Part shown: piece after piece, positions 16,789-25,353 of the stretch
Position numbering within the stretch: the first letter of the stretch is position 1
Layout: each line of letters opens with the position of its first letter
From: Candidatus Omnitrophota bacterium
Lineage (GTDB): Bacteria > Omnitrophota > Gorgyraeia > JABMRG01
Direction of reading: 5' to 3'
Length of the DNA: 37,129 nucleotides
Assembly: GCA_013202525.1 (NCBI GenBank)
Contig: JABMQS010000067.1
Coordinates: 1-37,129, forward strand
Notes under the pieces: model-generated
Seen by the model: only the letters and a program-made list of their open reading frames with translations
What the model was told of the DNA's origin: nothing
Databases searched by the model: none
Position numbers and translations under genes: made by a program

Positions 16789-18042
16789 TTATTGGTTCAT
16801 GCCCATCAAGAATTCAGCATTGGTCTTTGACTTCGAAAGCTTCTCAATTAGAAGCTGCATGGCCTCATCTGAAGGCAGATCATTGAGAACCTTGCGCAGT
16901 ATCCAGACGCGCTTTAGCTCCTCCGGATCCATCAGCAGCTCCTCTTTCCTGGTGTTGGAGCGCTTTATGTCGATAGCCGGATAGATCCTCTTCTGGAAGA
17001 GGTTTCTGTCGAGCTGAAGCTCCATGTTGCCTGTCCCTTTGAACTCCTCAAAGATGACCTCATCCATCCTGCTGCCTGTGTCTACCAGCGCTGTGGCGAT
17101 AATCGTAAGAGAACCCCCCTCTTCCACATTACGGGCAGCACCGAAGAAACGCTTCGGCTTATGCAGTGCGTTTGAATCGACACCGCCGGAAAGAATCTTC
17201 CCGCTATGCGGGACTACCGTATTATAGGCACGGGCAAGGCGTGTTATGCTGTCGAGCAGTATCAAAACATCCTTCTTATACTCCACGAGCCTTCTTGCCT
17301 TCTCAAGAACTATCTCTGCCACCTGCACATGCCTCTCCGCAGGCTCATCAAAGGTCGAGCTTATCACCTCTCCCTTTACGGAACGCTGCATATCAGTGAC
17401 CTCCTCAGGCCTCTCATCAATAAGCAGGACGATGAGTATGGTATCAGGATAATTCTGAGTAATGGCGTTGGCGATCTTCTGCATTATTATGGTCTTCCCA
17501 CTGTACGGTGGCGCTACTATAGCGCCGCGCTGGCCCTTGCCGATAGGAGTCAGAAGGTCCATCACCCTTGTTGTGGGATCCTTGGGATCGTGCTCAAGCA
17601 TAAACCTCTCCTCCGGATAGAGCGGGGTAAGGTTATCAAACAAGATCTTATACTTTGCCTTTTCAGGATCAGTGAAGTTTACCTTCTCCACTTTCAGCAG
17701 GGCAAAATACCTCTCACCTTCTTTTGGTGAACGGATCTGGCCATGTACCGTATCCCCGGTCCTTAGGTCAAACTTTCTTATCTGGCTCGGGGATACATAT
17801 ATATCATCCGGGCAGGGAAGATAATTATAATTTGGGGACCTTAAAAAACCGAACCCGTCCGGCAGGACTTCCAGGACACCCCCACCCGACATGACCTTCT
17901 CCTGCTTGGTCTGCGCCTGAAGTATCTTGAATATAAGCTCCTGTTTTTTTAGACCGGCTATGTTCTCGACATTGAGTTTTTTGGCGATCTCGGTCAACTC
18001 TATAACCTTCATCTTCTTTAATTCTACAGCATCTACTACCAT
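16789..18042 (-). CDS. rho: Transcription termination factor Rho
   Basis: Rho is the hexameric RNA helicase that ends transcription. The 417-residue protein has the N-terminal Rho_N helices ([22 protein letters not shown]), the RNA-binding cold-shock-like domain ([20 protein letters not shown]) and a RecA-type ATPase. It also has the Q-loop segment [20 protein letters not shown] and the R-loop region beyond it. The Walker A reads VAPPYSGKT where most Rho proteins have VAPPKAGKT; the essential Lys and Thr are kept. A near-perfect AGGAGG site lies 6 bases before the ATG, inside the end of coaE, which it overlaps by 7 bases. Confidence 0.97.
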   Translation of the reverse strand: MVVDAVELKKMKVIELTEIAKKLNVENIAGLKKQELIFKILQAQTKQEKVMSGGGVLEVLPDGFGFLRSPNYNYLPCPDDIYVSPSQIRKFDLRTGDTVHGQIRSPKEGERYFALLKVEKVNFTDPEKAKYKILFDNLTPLYPEERFMLEHDPKDPTTRVMDLLTPIGKGQRGAIVAPPYSGKTIIMQKIANAITQNYPDTILIVLLIDERPEEVTDMQRSVKGEVISSTFDEPAERHVQVAEIVLEKARRLVEYKKDVLILLDSITRLARAYNTVVPHSGKILSGGVDSNALHKPKRFFGAARNVEEGGSLTIIATALVDTGSRMDEVIFEEFKGTGNMELQLDRNLFQKRIYPAIDIKRSNTRKEELLMDPEELKRVWILRKVLNDLPSDEAMQLLIEKLSKSKTNAEFLMGMNQ

Positions 18043-18653
18043 CTTTTTCCTCCTGTTTTTGTCTTTAACTCCATTGCTAAACCCCTGGTCTTCTTCTTCA
18101 ATTCATAGAGACCTCCGTTATTATCTATTATCCTATCCGCAAATGTCACCTTCCTAGAAAGCGGCATCTGAAATGTTATGCGCTTTATAGTATCGGCAGC
18201 TCTCATGCTCCTGTAATGCTGTGCGCGTTCAAGCTGCGTTGAGAGCGAGCATGAGACCACCACCAGCCAATCGCACTCCTTGTGAAGGCCCGCCTCGATC
18301 AACAGCGGGGCATCAATAATAATGAAGGCCTTGTTGTCCTTTCTATATATCGCTGCTATCTTTCTCCTTATGCTGAGTGAAACAACCGGATGCACTACCC
18401 TGCATAAGATATCCAGGTTCTTGCGGCTGCTAAAGACCTTCTCCGCAAGGGCCTGCCTGTCGACGCTGCCATTCTTATCAAGTATACCCCTGCCAAAAAC
18501 AGAGACTATGGTCCTGTAGGCCGGATATCCCCTGGTCAAGGCCCTGTGCGCAATCCTGTCAGCGTCTATCAGATGAGCTCTCAGGTGATCTGCCAAATAT
18601 TTACAGACAGTGGACTTGCCCGTTCCTAAACTTCCTGTAATACCTATGATCAT
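18036..18653 (-). CDS. coaE: Dephospho-CoA kinase
   Basis: CoaE phosphorylates dephospho-CoA in the last step of coenzyme A synthesis. The 205-residue protein starts with the P-loop [13 protein letters not shown] (residues 4-16), followed by [12 protein letters not shown] near 33-44, [14 protein letters not shown] near 86-99, and [18 protein letters not shown] near 110-127. These are the standard family motifs. The ATG overlaps the glgA stop (ATGA). CoA synthesis genes occur at two separate places in the window, here and at panB-panE. Confidence 0.95.
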   Translation of the reverse strand: MIIGITGSLGTGKSTVCKYLADHLRAHLIDADRIAHRALTRGYPAYRTIVSVFGRGILDKNGSVDRQALAEKVFSSRKNLDILCRVVHPVVSLSIRRKIAAIYRKDNKAFIIIDAPLLIEAGLHKECDWLVVVSCSLSTQLERAQHYRSMRAADTIKRITFQMPLSRKVTFADRIIDNNGGLYELKKKTRGLAMELKTKTGGKRW

Positions 18654-20032
18654 TTTTTGGCTTTTAGCTTTTCGTATATCCGTGTATACTCTTGCGCAGA
18701 CTTATCCCACGAAAAATCATACCCTGCTATCTTAGTGATCAACCTCTGCCATCCGGGGCCATCCTTATGTGCCTCGACCGCCCGCTTGATAGCGCCCAAG
18801 AGCTCCTGCGGCTCTGCCTTTTCAAAGAGAAATCCGTTTCCGTCGCCCGTCTTCGCATCATATTCAAATACAGTATCGGCCAGGCCGCCTGTCTTTCTCG
18901 CAACCGGCACAGCCCCGTATTTAAAACTTATCAGCTGGCCCAGGCCGCAAGGCTCATAACGCGATGGCATAAGAAACATATCCGAGGCAGCGTAGATCTT
19001 CTGTGCCAGGGCAGCGTCAAAGCACAGGTTTATAGAAATCTTGCTGTTACCCCTTGAGGCGATCTCCTCAAAGATCTTGTGATACCTCTCCTCGCCTGTG
19101 CCAAGAAGTATAAAACCTATGTCCATGCCGCACAGCTCATCCATAACCTCTGCCAGGATATCATACCCCTTCTGATATGCAAGCCTTCCTACGGTGCCTA
19201 TTAAAGGCGCGCCTGCTGCGGTCTTCATTCCCATGTCGGCCAGGAGCCTCTCTTTGTTGGTGCATTTCCCTTCGATGGATGAGGGTGAATACTTCTCATA
19301 GATCAACGCATCCTTTGCCGGGTCCCATAACTCATAGTCTATTCCATTCAGTACGCCGTAGAGGTCTGCGCTTCTTGCCTTTAGTATGCCCTCCATGCCA
19401 CAACCATATTCTTTGGTCTGGATCTCCTTTGCATACGTAGGGCTCACCGCAGTAATGGCATCCGAAAAGACGAGTCCACCCTTTAACAGGCTGAACTTTC
19501 CATAGTATTCCAACCCGTCTATGCTGAAGAGGGCTCTATCCAGGCCTGTCTTATCGAACTCAGATTCTTCAAAACTGCCTGTATAGGCAAGATTGTGTAT
19601 GGTAAAGAGCGTCCTTGTATCCTTAAAGAATGGATCATCCTTATAGACGGTCTTGAGGTATACCGGTATCAAGCCTGTCTGCCAGTCATTGCAGTGAATA
19701 ATATCAGGCCTAAAGCCCTCACTCTTCATGAGCTCAAGCGTCTGCCTGCAATAGAACATAAAGCGCTCGAGGTTATCCGGATAGTCACCCTTTTCATCGC
19801 CGTATATACCATCGCGCATATAGAGCTCATCGTTTCTGATGAGATGGACCTTTATCGCCTCTCCGATTACAGCGGAGTCTGATTCCTCCTTTACCATCTT
19901 GTATTTGGGAAGGGCGACCCTGACCTGGTGCCCTTCGTGTTCAAGGGCTATTGGCAAGGCACCTGCCACATCTGCCAATCCACCTGTCTTGGCAAAAGGT
20001 ACGACTTCACTTGAGCAAAATAATATATTCAT
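18650..20032 (-). CDS. glgA: Glycogen (starch) synthase, GT5 family
   Basis: GlgA extends alpha-1,4-glucan from ADP- or UDP-glucose. The 460-residue protein shows the N-terminal SSEVVPFAKTGGLADVAGALP with the nucleotide-sugar-binding KTGGL, DIIHCNDWQTGLIPV near 113-127, TIHNLAYTGSF near 149, and the C-terminal PSRYEPCGLGQLISFKYG with the conserved catalytic Glu. No other glycogen gene is adjacent. There is no ribosome-binding site: heptad repeats run to within 3 bases of the ATG, so translation may be by reinitiation after polA. Confidence 0.95.
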   Translation of the reverse strand: MNILFCSSEVVPFAKTGGLADVAGALPIALEHEGHQVRVALPKYKMVKEESDSAVIGEAIKVHLIRNDELYMRDGIYGDEKGDYPDNLERFMFYCRQTLELMKSEGFRPDIIHCNDWQTGLIPVYLKTVYKDDPFFKDTRTLFTIHNLAYTGSFEESEFDKTGLDRALFSIDGLEYYGKFSLLKGGLVFSDAITAVSPTYAKEIQTKEYGCGMEGILKARSADLYGVLNGIDYELWDPAKDALIYEKYSPSSIEGKCTNKERLLADMGMKTAAGAPLIGTVGRLAYQKGYDILAEVMDELCGMDIGFILLGTGEERYHKIFEEIASRGNSKISINLCFDAALAQKIYAASDMFLMPSRYEPCGLGQLISFKYGAVPVARKTGGLADTVFEYDAKTGDGNGFLFEKAEPQELLGAIKRAVEAHKDGPGWQRLITKIAGYDFSWDKSAQEYTRIYEKLKAKK

Positions 20033-20067
20033 TTTATAGGTTATAGGTTTTAGGTGTTAGGTTCTAA
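20033..20067. repeat. Period-7 tandem repeat between polA and glgA
   Basis: On the minus strand, heptads ACTTAGA, ACCTAAC, ACCTAAA, ACCTATA, ACCTATA follow one another, with the polA TAG stop inside the first unit and the glgA ATG directly after the last. The unit is the same family as the repeat before murA. Confidence 0.85.
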
Positions 20068-22721
20068 GTTTCGAGCCAGTTTTTACCGGAGGTTATATTG
20101 ACCTTTATGGGTACCTTGAGCTCAAGTACCTCCTCCATATGCCTCTTTACGATATCGGTTATCAAGTCAAGTTCTTTTTTTGGCAGATCGAATACAAGCT
20201 CATCGTGGACCTGCAGGACCATCTTGCCCTTGCATCCCTTCTTCTTAAGATCGGAATAAATATTTATCATAGCCATCTTTATGATATCTGCCGCAGAACC
20301 CTGTATCGGTGTATTGATGGCCGTCCTCTCCGCAAACATCCTGATATTCTGATTCTGCGAATTGATCTCGGGTATATACCGCCTGCGTTTGAGCATGGTA
20401 AGGACATAACCTTCTTCCCTTGCAAATTCGATCTGGCTCTTCATATACTCGTTGACCTTTGGATACCTCATAAAATAGGCATCTATAAAACCCTTTGCAA
20501 CCTCAGGCGTGATGCCCAGCTCCTTGGAAAGACCATAGGGGCTCATGCCGTATATTATCCCAAAATTGACTGTCTTTGCCTGAGAGCGCATCTCGTCGGT
20601 CACATCCCCTTCTTTGCAGTCAAAGATAAGCGAGGCCGTATACGTATGTATATCGATATCCTCCTTAAAGGCCTTTATCAGGACCTCATCCTCTGAAAGA
20701 TGCGCCAGTATGCGCAGCTCTATCTGCGAATAGTCCGAAGAGAGTATCAGTCCATTCTTAAACGATGATATAAAGGCCTTCCTGATGCTTCTGCCCATCT
20801 CGGTCCTGATCGGTATATTCTGCAGGTTTGGGTCAGAGGAACTCAACCTTCCGGTAGCAGTCACTGTCTGGTTAAAGGAGGTATGAACCTTCTTTGTCCC
20901 GGGGTTTATAAGCTCCGGCAGCGCATCTACATATGTTGACTTAAGCTTGGACAGCTCCCTGTAATCCAGCAAGGCCTTAGGCAGGGGATGTTCCTGGGCC
21001 AGTCTGTTCAACACCTCAACATCCGTGGATATGCCGGTCTTTGTCCTCTTTATGATCGGCAGCTTAAGCCTCTCAAAGAGGATCTCACTCAACTGCTTGG
21101 GTGAGTTTATATTAAACTCGGATCCTGCCATCTCATAGATCTGTTTGCTTAAACGGAGGAGCTTGCCTGATATCTTTTTTGACATATCCTTTAAGAACTT
21201 CTTATCTATAGCCACTCCCATAAACTCCATCCCTGAGAGAGACTCTATCAGGGGGATCTCGATCTCGCAAAAGAGGTCATCTAAACCCTTTTTCCCAAGG
21301 GCCTTCTCCAATACCCGCTTAAGCATGAATGTGACATCGCTGTCCTGGCAGCAGTAACGGGATATATCGGCAATATCCACCTCTGCCATCGTGATCTTTG
21401 CCTTGCCCTTTCCGATCAACTCCGAGATCGGAGTCATGCTATAGCCGAGGTGTTCAAACGCGATATCAGCGAGGTTATGATTCAGCTTGGAGGGGTTTAA
21501 GAGGTAAGAGGCTACCATGGTATCAAATGAGATGCCCTTAAGCTCTATACCCAGATTTTTAAGCAAGACCTCTTCGTATTTTATATTCTGGCCGATCTTC
21601 CTGATATTTTTGTCTTCAAAGAGGCCTTTAAGTTTTGACAGGATGTAATCCTTATCTGAAAAAGCCTCCGGCTTTTTGACAAAACTGATATAACTGGCCT
21701 GGCCTTCTTTGAAACAGAACGAGACTCCTACCGGCTCACAGCTCATCGGGTCTGTACCCGTGGTCTCAAAATCAAATGCCCATTCCTTGTGCTGCTTCAG
21801 GGAAGCTGTCAATCCATCAAGCTCTTTTCTTGTGGCAATGACCTTATACCTTCCTTCTATAGACTTTGAGGGCGCAAACTGCTCTACGAGCCTCTTAAAC
21901 TCCATCTCCTTGAAGATCTCGAGCAGTTTCTCGTCGTCAGGCTCTGTCATCTTCATCTTATCAAAATCTATATCTATATCCACTTCTGTATCGATGGTGG
22001 CCAGCTCTCTGCTTAGGTTTGCCTTTTCTAGATTCTCTTTGATCATCTTCTTCTTTGCCTGGCTCTTCAGTTCATCTATATGCTCGATGAGGTTATCCAG
22101 GCTCCTGTATTTGCAGATCAGCTCAGTAGCGGTCTTTTCACCTATGCCCGGGACGCCGGGGATATTATCCGAGGCATCACCCATAAGCGCCATGATATCC
22201 ACCACTGCCTCGGGCCCTACCCCATACTTCTGTTTCACCTTGTTCACATCATATATGAGGCCTTCCTTATGCGTGGAATAGACCTTGATATGCTCTGATA
22301 CCAGCTGAAGGGCATCCTTGTCACCGGTCACAATAAATGTATCAATCTTCTTCGCAGCCGACCTGGTAGCAACGGTTCCGATTATATCGTCCGCCTCAAA
22401 ACCCTGCTTCTCGTATATGGGTATATTGTAGGCCTCAACCGTCTTCTTTATAATGGGCATCTGCATAACCAGGTCATCCGGCATGGGCTTTCGGTGTATC
22501 TTGTATTTCTCATATCTTTCATGCCTGAAGGTCGGGCCCTTTAGATCAAAGGAGACCGCAAGGTAATCCGGAGACTCTGACTTAATGAGCTTATTCATCA
22601 TGCTCACAAACCCGTAGACAGCATTGGTCGGAAAACCCTTGGAGTTGGCAAGTGCCCTTATTGCATAATATGCACGATAGCAGAATGAGTTGCCATCGAT
22701 TAGAAAAAGTCTCTGCTTCAT
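20064..22721 (-). CDS. polA: DNA polymerase I
   Basis: The 885-residue protein is a full-length Pol I. It has an N-terminal 5'-3' exonuclease (about 1-290, with FLIDGNSFCYRAYYA, GFEADDIIGT and MGDASDNIPGVPGIGEKTA). A 3'-5' exonuclease domain (about 305-480) follows, and then the family A polymerase domain with DPNLQNIPIRTE, SSDYSQIELRILAHLS, QAKTVNFGIIYGMS and QVHDELVFD. The proofreading motifs DFETTG and YCCQDSDVT are kept, but the middle motif reads GQNIKYE, with Glu where E. coli has Asp424. The start is ATG with no clear ribosome-binding site. It lies 52 bases after the TPR protein gene. Confidence 0.97.
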   Translation of the reverse strand: MKQRLFLIDGNSFCYRAYYAIRALANSKGFPTNAVYGFVSMMNKLIKSESPDYLAVSFDLKGPTFRHERYEKYKIHRKPMPDDLVMQMPIIKKTVEAYNIPIYEKQGFEADDIIGTVATRSAAKKIDTFIVTGDKDALQLVSEHIKVYSTHKEGLIYDVNKVKQKYGVGPEAVVDIMALMGDASDNIPGVPGIGEKTATELICKYRSLDNLIEHIDELKSQAKKKMIKENLEKANLSRELATIDTEVDIDIDFDKMKMTEPDDEKLLEIFKEMEFKRLVEQFAPSKSIEGRYKVIATRKELDGLTASLKQHKEWAFDFETTGTDPMSCEPVGVSFCFKEGQASYISFVKKPEAFSDKDYILSKLKGLFEDKNIRKIGQNIKYEEVLLKNLGIELKGISFDTMVASYLLNPSKLNHNLADIAFEHLGYSMTPISELIGKGKAKITMAEVDIADISRYCCQDSDVTFMLKRVLEKALGKKGLDDLFCEIEIPLIESLSGMEFMGVAIDKKFLKDMSKKISGKLLRLSKQIYEMAGSEFNINSPKQLSEILFERLKLPIIKRTKTGISTDVEVLNRLAQEHPLPKALLDYRELSKLKSTYVDALPELINPGTKKVHTSFNQTVTATGRLSSSDPNLQNIPIRTEMGRSIRKAFISSFKNGLILSSDYSQIELRILAHLSEDEVLIKAFKEDIDIHTYTASLIFDCKEGDVTDEMRSQAKTVNFGIIYGMSPYGLSKELGITPEVAKGFIDAYFMRYPKVNEYMKSQIEFAREEGYVLTMLKRRRYIPEINSQNQNIRMFAERTAINTPIQGSAADIIKMAMINIYSDLKKKGCKGKMVLQVHDELVFDLPKKELDLITDIVKRHMEEVLELKVPIKVNITSGKNWLET

Positions 22722-22773
22722 ATTATTGGAAATTAGTTAGTGGAAAGGTACAGCGGCAAGATAGTTGCTTTTA

Positions 22774-23547
22774 CTACAAACGTTCCCGTTTACCAGTGGC
22801 GATATCTTCTATATTCTTGCCTTGTTCATCCAATGCTTCGGAAAGCTCGGATAAATCATAAGTAGCCTTAACAAACCATTCGATCTTATCCTTGCTATAG
22901 GGATATACCTTATAACAAAGGCCGTAAAGATTTTCCGCCCCTTTATAATCTCCCAGCTGGCATTTCCTCTGTGCCTGTTCTAAGAAATACTTTACAGCCA
23001 GGCTGTCTACGCGGTCGCGGCGCATATCATACTCAGCTATGATATCAGCCATCTCAACCTTTATCTTCTCGGTCTTCGTGCGCGCCTCTATTATGCTCTG
23101 CTGTATGACCGAACTCTCCAGATAAAGCTTTGCCGGTTCAAAGCCAGGGTCTATCTCAAAGATCTTCTGAAAATATTTTATCGCCCCAAGGTAATCCGCA
23201 ACCTTATAAGCCTCTACGCCCTTAATATAGTATTCGTTTAAGATGATGATCTTTTCTTCAGCGGCCTTTATCTTCTTACCTGACCGCGCTATCTTAAGCT
23301 GGGACTCTTTTATCTCAAGCTGGGCCTGCTGTATCTCTTTCTGTGCAACGCTTGTCTCCTTTGAAAGTCCGCCCTCTGCCGCCAGTGACCTGGCCTGGGC
23401 CTGCTGTATCTTAGAGGCCGCAATAGCCCTTGCTTTCTGTATCGAATAGTCCAGAGAAACAGGCTTGGCTTCTTCCTGGGATAAGGCAGGTACTGCCTGT
23501 GATAAGATAACTCCTGCTATAAGTGCTGCACAGATAAAGGCTTTCAC
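22774..23547 (-). CDS. Secreted TPR/coiled-coil protein of unknown function
   Basis: The product has a signal peptide (MKAFICAALIAGVILSQAVPALSQ), then an Ala/Gln/Lys-rich helical segment likely to be a coiled coil (about 30-100). TPR-like repeats follow (YIKGVEAYKVADYLGAIKYFQKIFEIDP and a second unit near CQLGDYKGAENLYGLCYKVYP). The track starts at GTG 23583, which lies upstream of the transcription start predicted from the promoter described below. I therefore chose the GTG at 23547, which has GGAG 6 bases before it and opens directly into the signal peptide. ATG 23559 is the alternative. I do not recognise a named family. Confidence 0.75.
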   Translation of the reverse strand: MKAFICAALIAGVILSQAVPALSQEEAKPVSLDYSIQKARAIAASKIQQAQARSLAAEGGLSKETSVAQKEIQQAQLEIKESQLKIARSGKKIKAAEEKIIILNEYYIKGVEAYKVADYLGAIKYFQKIFEIDPGFEPAKLYLESSVIQQSIIEARTKTEKIKVEMADIIAEYDMRRDRVDSLAVKYFLEQAQRKCQLGDYKGAENLYGLCYKVYPYSKDKIEWFVKATYDLSELSEALDEQGKNIEDIATGKRERL

Positions 23548-23574
23548 GCTTATCTCCATTCTATTTTTAAATAT

Positions 23575-23603
23575 AATATACACAAATTAGCTGTTTTTGT
23601 CAA
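23575..23603 (-). promoter_or_regulatory. Sigma-70-type promoter for the TPR protein (and perhaps polA)
   Basis: On the minus strand a perfect -35 box TTGACA (23598-23603) is followed after exactly 17 bases by TATATT (23575-23580), one mismatch from the -10 consensus. Transcription would start near 23568, about 20 bases before the chosen GTG. A 21-base AT palindrome (TATATATATAGTATATATATA) lies just upstream of the -35 box and could be an operator or an upstream element. Confidence 0.75.
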
Positions 23604-23630
23604 GTATATATATACTATATATATAAAAAA

Positions 23631-24227
23631 TTACTGGGGCGCGAGTTTATATTTCTTTATCAGGGCCTTGAGCTCAGAGGCGGTATCCTGCGTCTTCGAC
23701 AGAAGCAGTTTTGCCTTCATAAGGTCTATGGGCTCGCGCTCAAGCTCACCCTTTAACGCCCCTAATGTCTCATCCATCAGGCTTAATACTTCAAGGTTCT
23801 CCTGGCCCATGTCCCTGAGGCTTTTGGTAAGAGTGTTTATTGCGCCTGCTAAGCTCTGGAGCTCATCGCCTTTTCGCAGCTTCACCTCTAACGTATGGTC
23901 CCCTTCCGCAATGCCTCTTATGATATTCTCCAGCCTGTACCATGGGCCCGCAACGCGGTGTGAGAGTATAATACCAAACCATACCGCGATCGGTACCATA
24001 AGCGCGGTCGACAGGAAGAGCTTTGTGTAGGCACTGCCCAGGACAGCCGTAAGCCTGCCCTGCGGATAGACATTGGCCAGCTTCTCAGAAAGATATGGGA
24101 ATGTGGCAAAATAGACCACGCCGCATGACAGGATAGCGGTCAGGAATATAAAGAATAATATGGTCCCTGTATACTTGAACTGAAAAGCCCTCTTTATAAT
24201 ATATTGTTTTCTCTTCCTGCTAATCAT
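23631..24227 (-). CDS. Two-TM HAMP protein without an output domain
   Basis: The product is about 198 residues. It has a basic N-terminus (MISRKRKQYIIKRAFQFKY), a first TM helix, an extracytoplasmic loop of about 25 residues, a second TM helix and a HAMP domain (HRVAGPWYRLENIIRGIAEGDHTLEVKLRKGDEL). It then has about 70 residues of coiled coil and stops. No kinase, cyclase or chemotaxis signalling domain is present. The track start is seven codons upstream. The ATG at 24227 has AGGAG at the right spacing and follows the PDZ gene stop directly, so I use it. It may pass a signal to a separate partner, perhaps involving the PDZ protein encoded upstream. Confidence 0.8.
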   Translation of the reverse strand: MISRKRKQYIIKRAFQFKYTGTILFFIFLTAILSCGVVYFATFPYLSEKLANVYPQGRLTAVLGSAYTKLFLSTALMVPIAVWFGIILSHRVAGPWYRLENIIRGIAEGDHTLEVKLRKGDELQSLAGAINTLTKSLRDMGQENLEVLSLMDETLGALKGELEREPIDLMKAKLLLSKTQDTASELKALIKKYKLAPQ

Positions 24228-24229
24228 AT

Positions 24230-25219
24230 CTACAGCTCCTTCCTCCATAAGGTCAAAGACCTTATTACCTCAAGATCAACGCTGCCCTTAGAGCAGCCCT
24301 GGCCGATAAGCATTATCGCTTCCTTAAGCGGCATGTAACGAGTCGGTTTGCCGTCTATCGCGGTCACCAGATCCCCTTTTACAAGTCCCTGATGCGCTGC
24401 CTGAGAGCTGGCCTTTACATCGGCAATAGTAAGGCCGCCCTCTCTCATGACCAACGAAAAACCTATATCTGCAATATTGCCGGCGTCGGCCTTGCCAGAG
24501 AGTTCAGGCTTAATGATCACATCTCTCTCGACCACAAGCACTATCTCGGGCGAGGGATTATCGAGAATGGTCCTGCATACAGCATCCAGCTCCATATAAC
24601 CGGTCAGTTTTCCCCACAGCGAGTAGATGAGATCGCCTTTTTCTATGCCTGCGCGCTCGGCAGCAGAATGCGGCAATACCTGGCGCACCTTTGGCATCTC
24701 ATTTTCAGAGACCAGCAGGAGGCCTGTTGCCGCACTGAGCTTCTCCTCTGCCTTGGGTGAGATCTCCTCTGCCAGCTGCGGTGCATAGACCTTGCCCGAT
24801 TCTTTAAACAGGGCCTGCTTCCTGGCAATATCGTCCCTCAACTGCTTATCAGGACGCCTCAGTAATACGGCGCGCAGGTTTATAAACTTATCCTGCGCCT
24901 CTTTATAGTCGGGGTTTAACTGATAGGCCTTTTTGTAGTAGGAGTAGGCCTTCATGATGTTGCCTTTTTGCTGATGGTAATCCCCCAGTTTTAGGAGATT
25001 CTGCTCCCGCCTGTCATAGAGGATGTCCTTTATCTTCTCCCGCCTTATCTCCTTCTCCCCGTCGACAGTGCTCAAGGTGATCCTATCAAAATAGTTTTCA
25101 ACCACTATCCCCTTCTCTTCATTACCGTCCTTCATAAATACGGTATCTGCATATGAAAAAGAGGTTATGGCTAATACGCATACCAAAACAGATATATATA
25201 CCTTGATGTCTCTGTGCAT
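24230..25219 (-). CDS. Secreted protein with TPR and two PDZ domains
   Basis: The 329-residue product has a signal peptide ending near FSYADT. An N-terminal beta domain (VFMKDGNEEKGIVVENYFDRI) and a TPR-like unit (YYKKAYQLNPDYKEAQDKF) follow, and then two PDZ domains: one near 165-235 (VLPHSAAERAGIEKGDLIYSL) and one near 245-320 (VKASSQAAHQGLVKGDLVTAIDGK). No protease domain is present, so it is likely a periplasmic scaffold or binding protein. Its stop is 3 bases before the HAMP gene start, and the two are probably cotranscribed. A structured intergenic region lies upstream. Confidence 0.85.
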   Translation of the reverse strand: MHRDIKVYISVLVCVLAITSFSYADTVFMKDGNEEKGIVVENYFDRITLSTVDGEKEIRREKIKDILYDRREQNLLKLGDYHQQKGNIMKAYSYYKKAYQLNPDYKEAQDKFINLRAVLLRRPDKQLRDDIARKQALFKESGKVYAPQLAEEISPKAEEKLSAATGLLLVSENEMPKVRQVLPHSAAERAGIEKGDLIYSLWGKLTGYMELDAVCRTILDNPSPEIVLVVERDVIIKPELSGKADAGNIADIGFSLVMREGGLTIADVKASSQAAHQGLVKGDLVTAIDGKPTRYMPLKEAIMLIGQGCSKGSVDLEVIRSLTLWRKEL

Positions 25220-25240
25220 AGTTTCTCTTTCGATGTTCCA

Positions 25241-25263
25241 AACCCAGCACTTATTTGCTGGTT
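25241..25263. repeat. Small hairpin upstream of the PDZ gene
   Basis: CCAGC (25244-25248) pairs with GCTGG (25257-25261) across ACTTATTT, extended by AACC/GGTT with one bulged base. It lies 22 bases before the PDZ gene start codon, within the predicted leader. A role as a leader structure is possible but unproven. Confidence 0.5.
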
Positions 25264-25290
25264 CTGCGCGTGCACTTCAAATAATTGTTG

Positions 25291-25353
25291 GGTAAATTCG
25301 GCCTTACAGCTTATGTCAGCCTTCGGCTTACATAAGCTGTGGCCTCATTTACC
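25291..25353. repeat. 63-nt long hairpin overlapping the end of the HTH-TM gene
   Basis: The arms nest as GGTAAAT/ATTTACC (25291-25297 and 25347-25353), GGCC/GGCC, the perfect 11-bp ACAGCTTATGT/ACATAAGCTGT (25306-25316 and 25330-25340), and AGCC/GGCT around a TTC loop. The outer arm includes the stop codon of the HTH-TM gene. There is no T-run after it on the minus strand, so a simple intrinsic terminator is not well supported. It may be a REP-like element or an RNA processing/stability structure. Confidence 0.8.

Noticed and set aside
23548-23583. Upstream GTG start of the TPR protein proposed in the ORF track
   Set aside because: It falls within the spacer of the sigma-70 promoter, upstream of the predicted transcription start.
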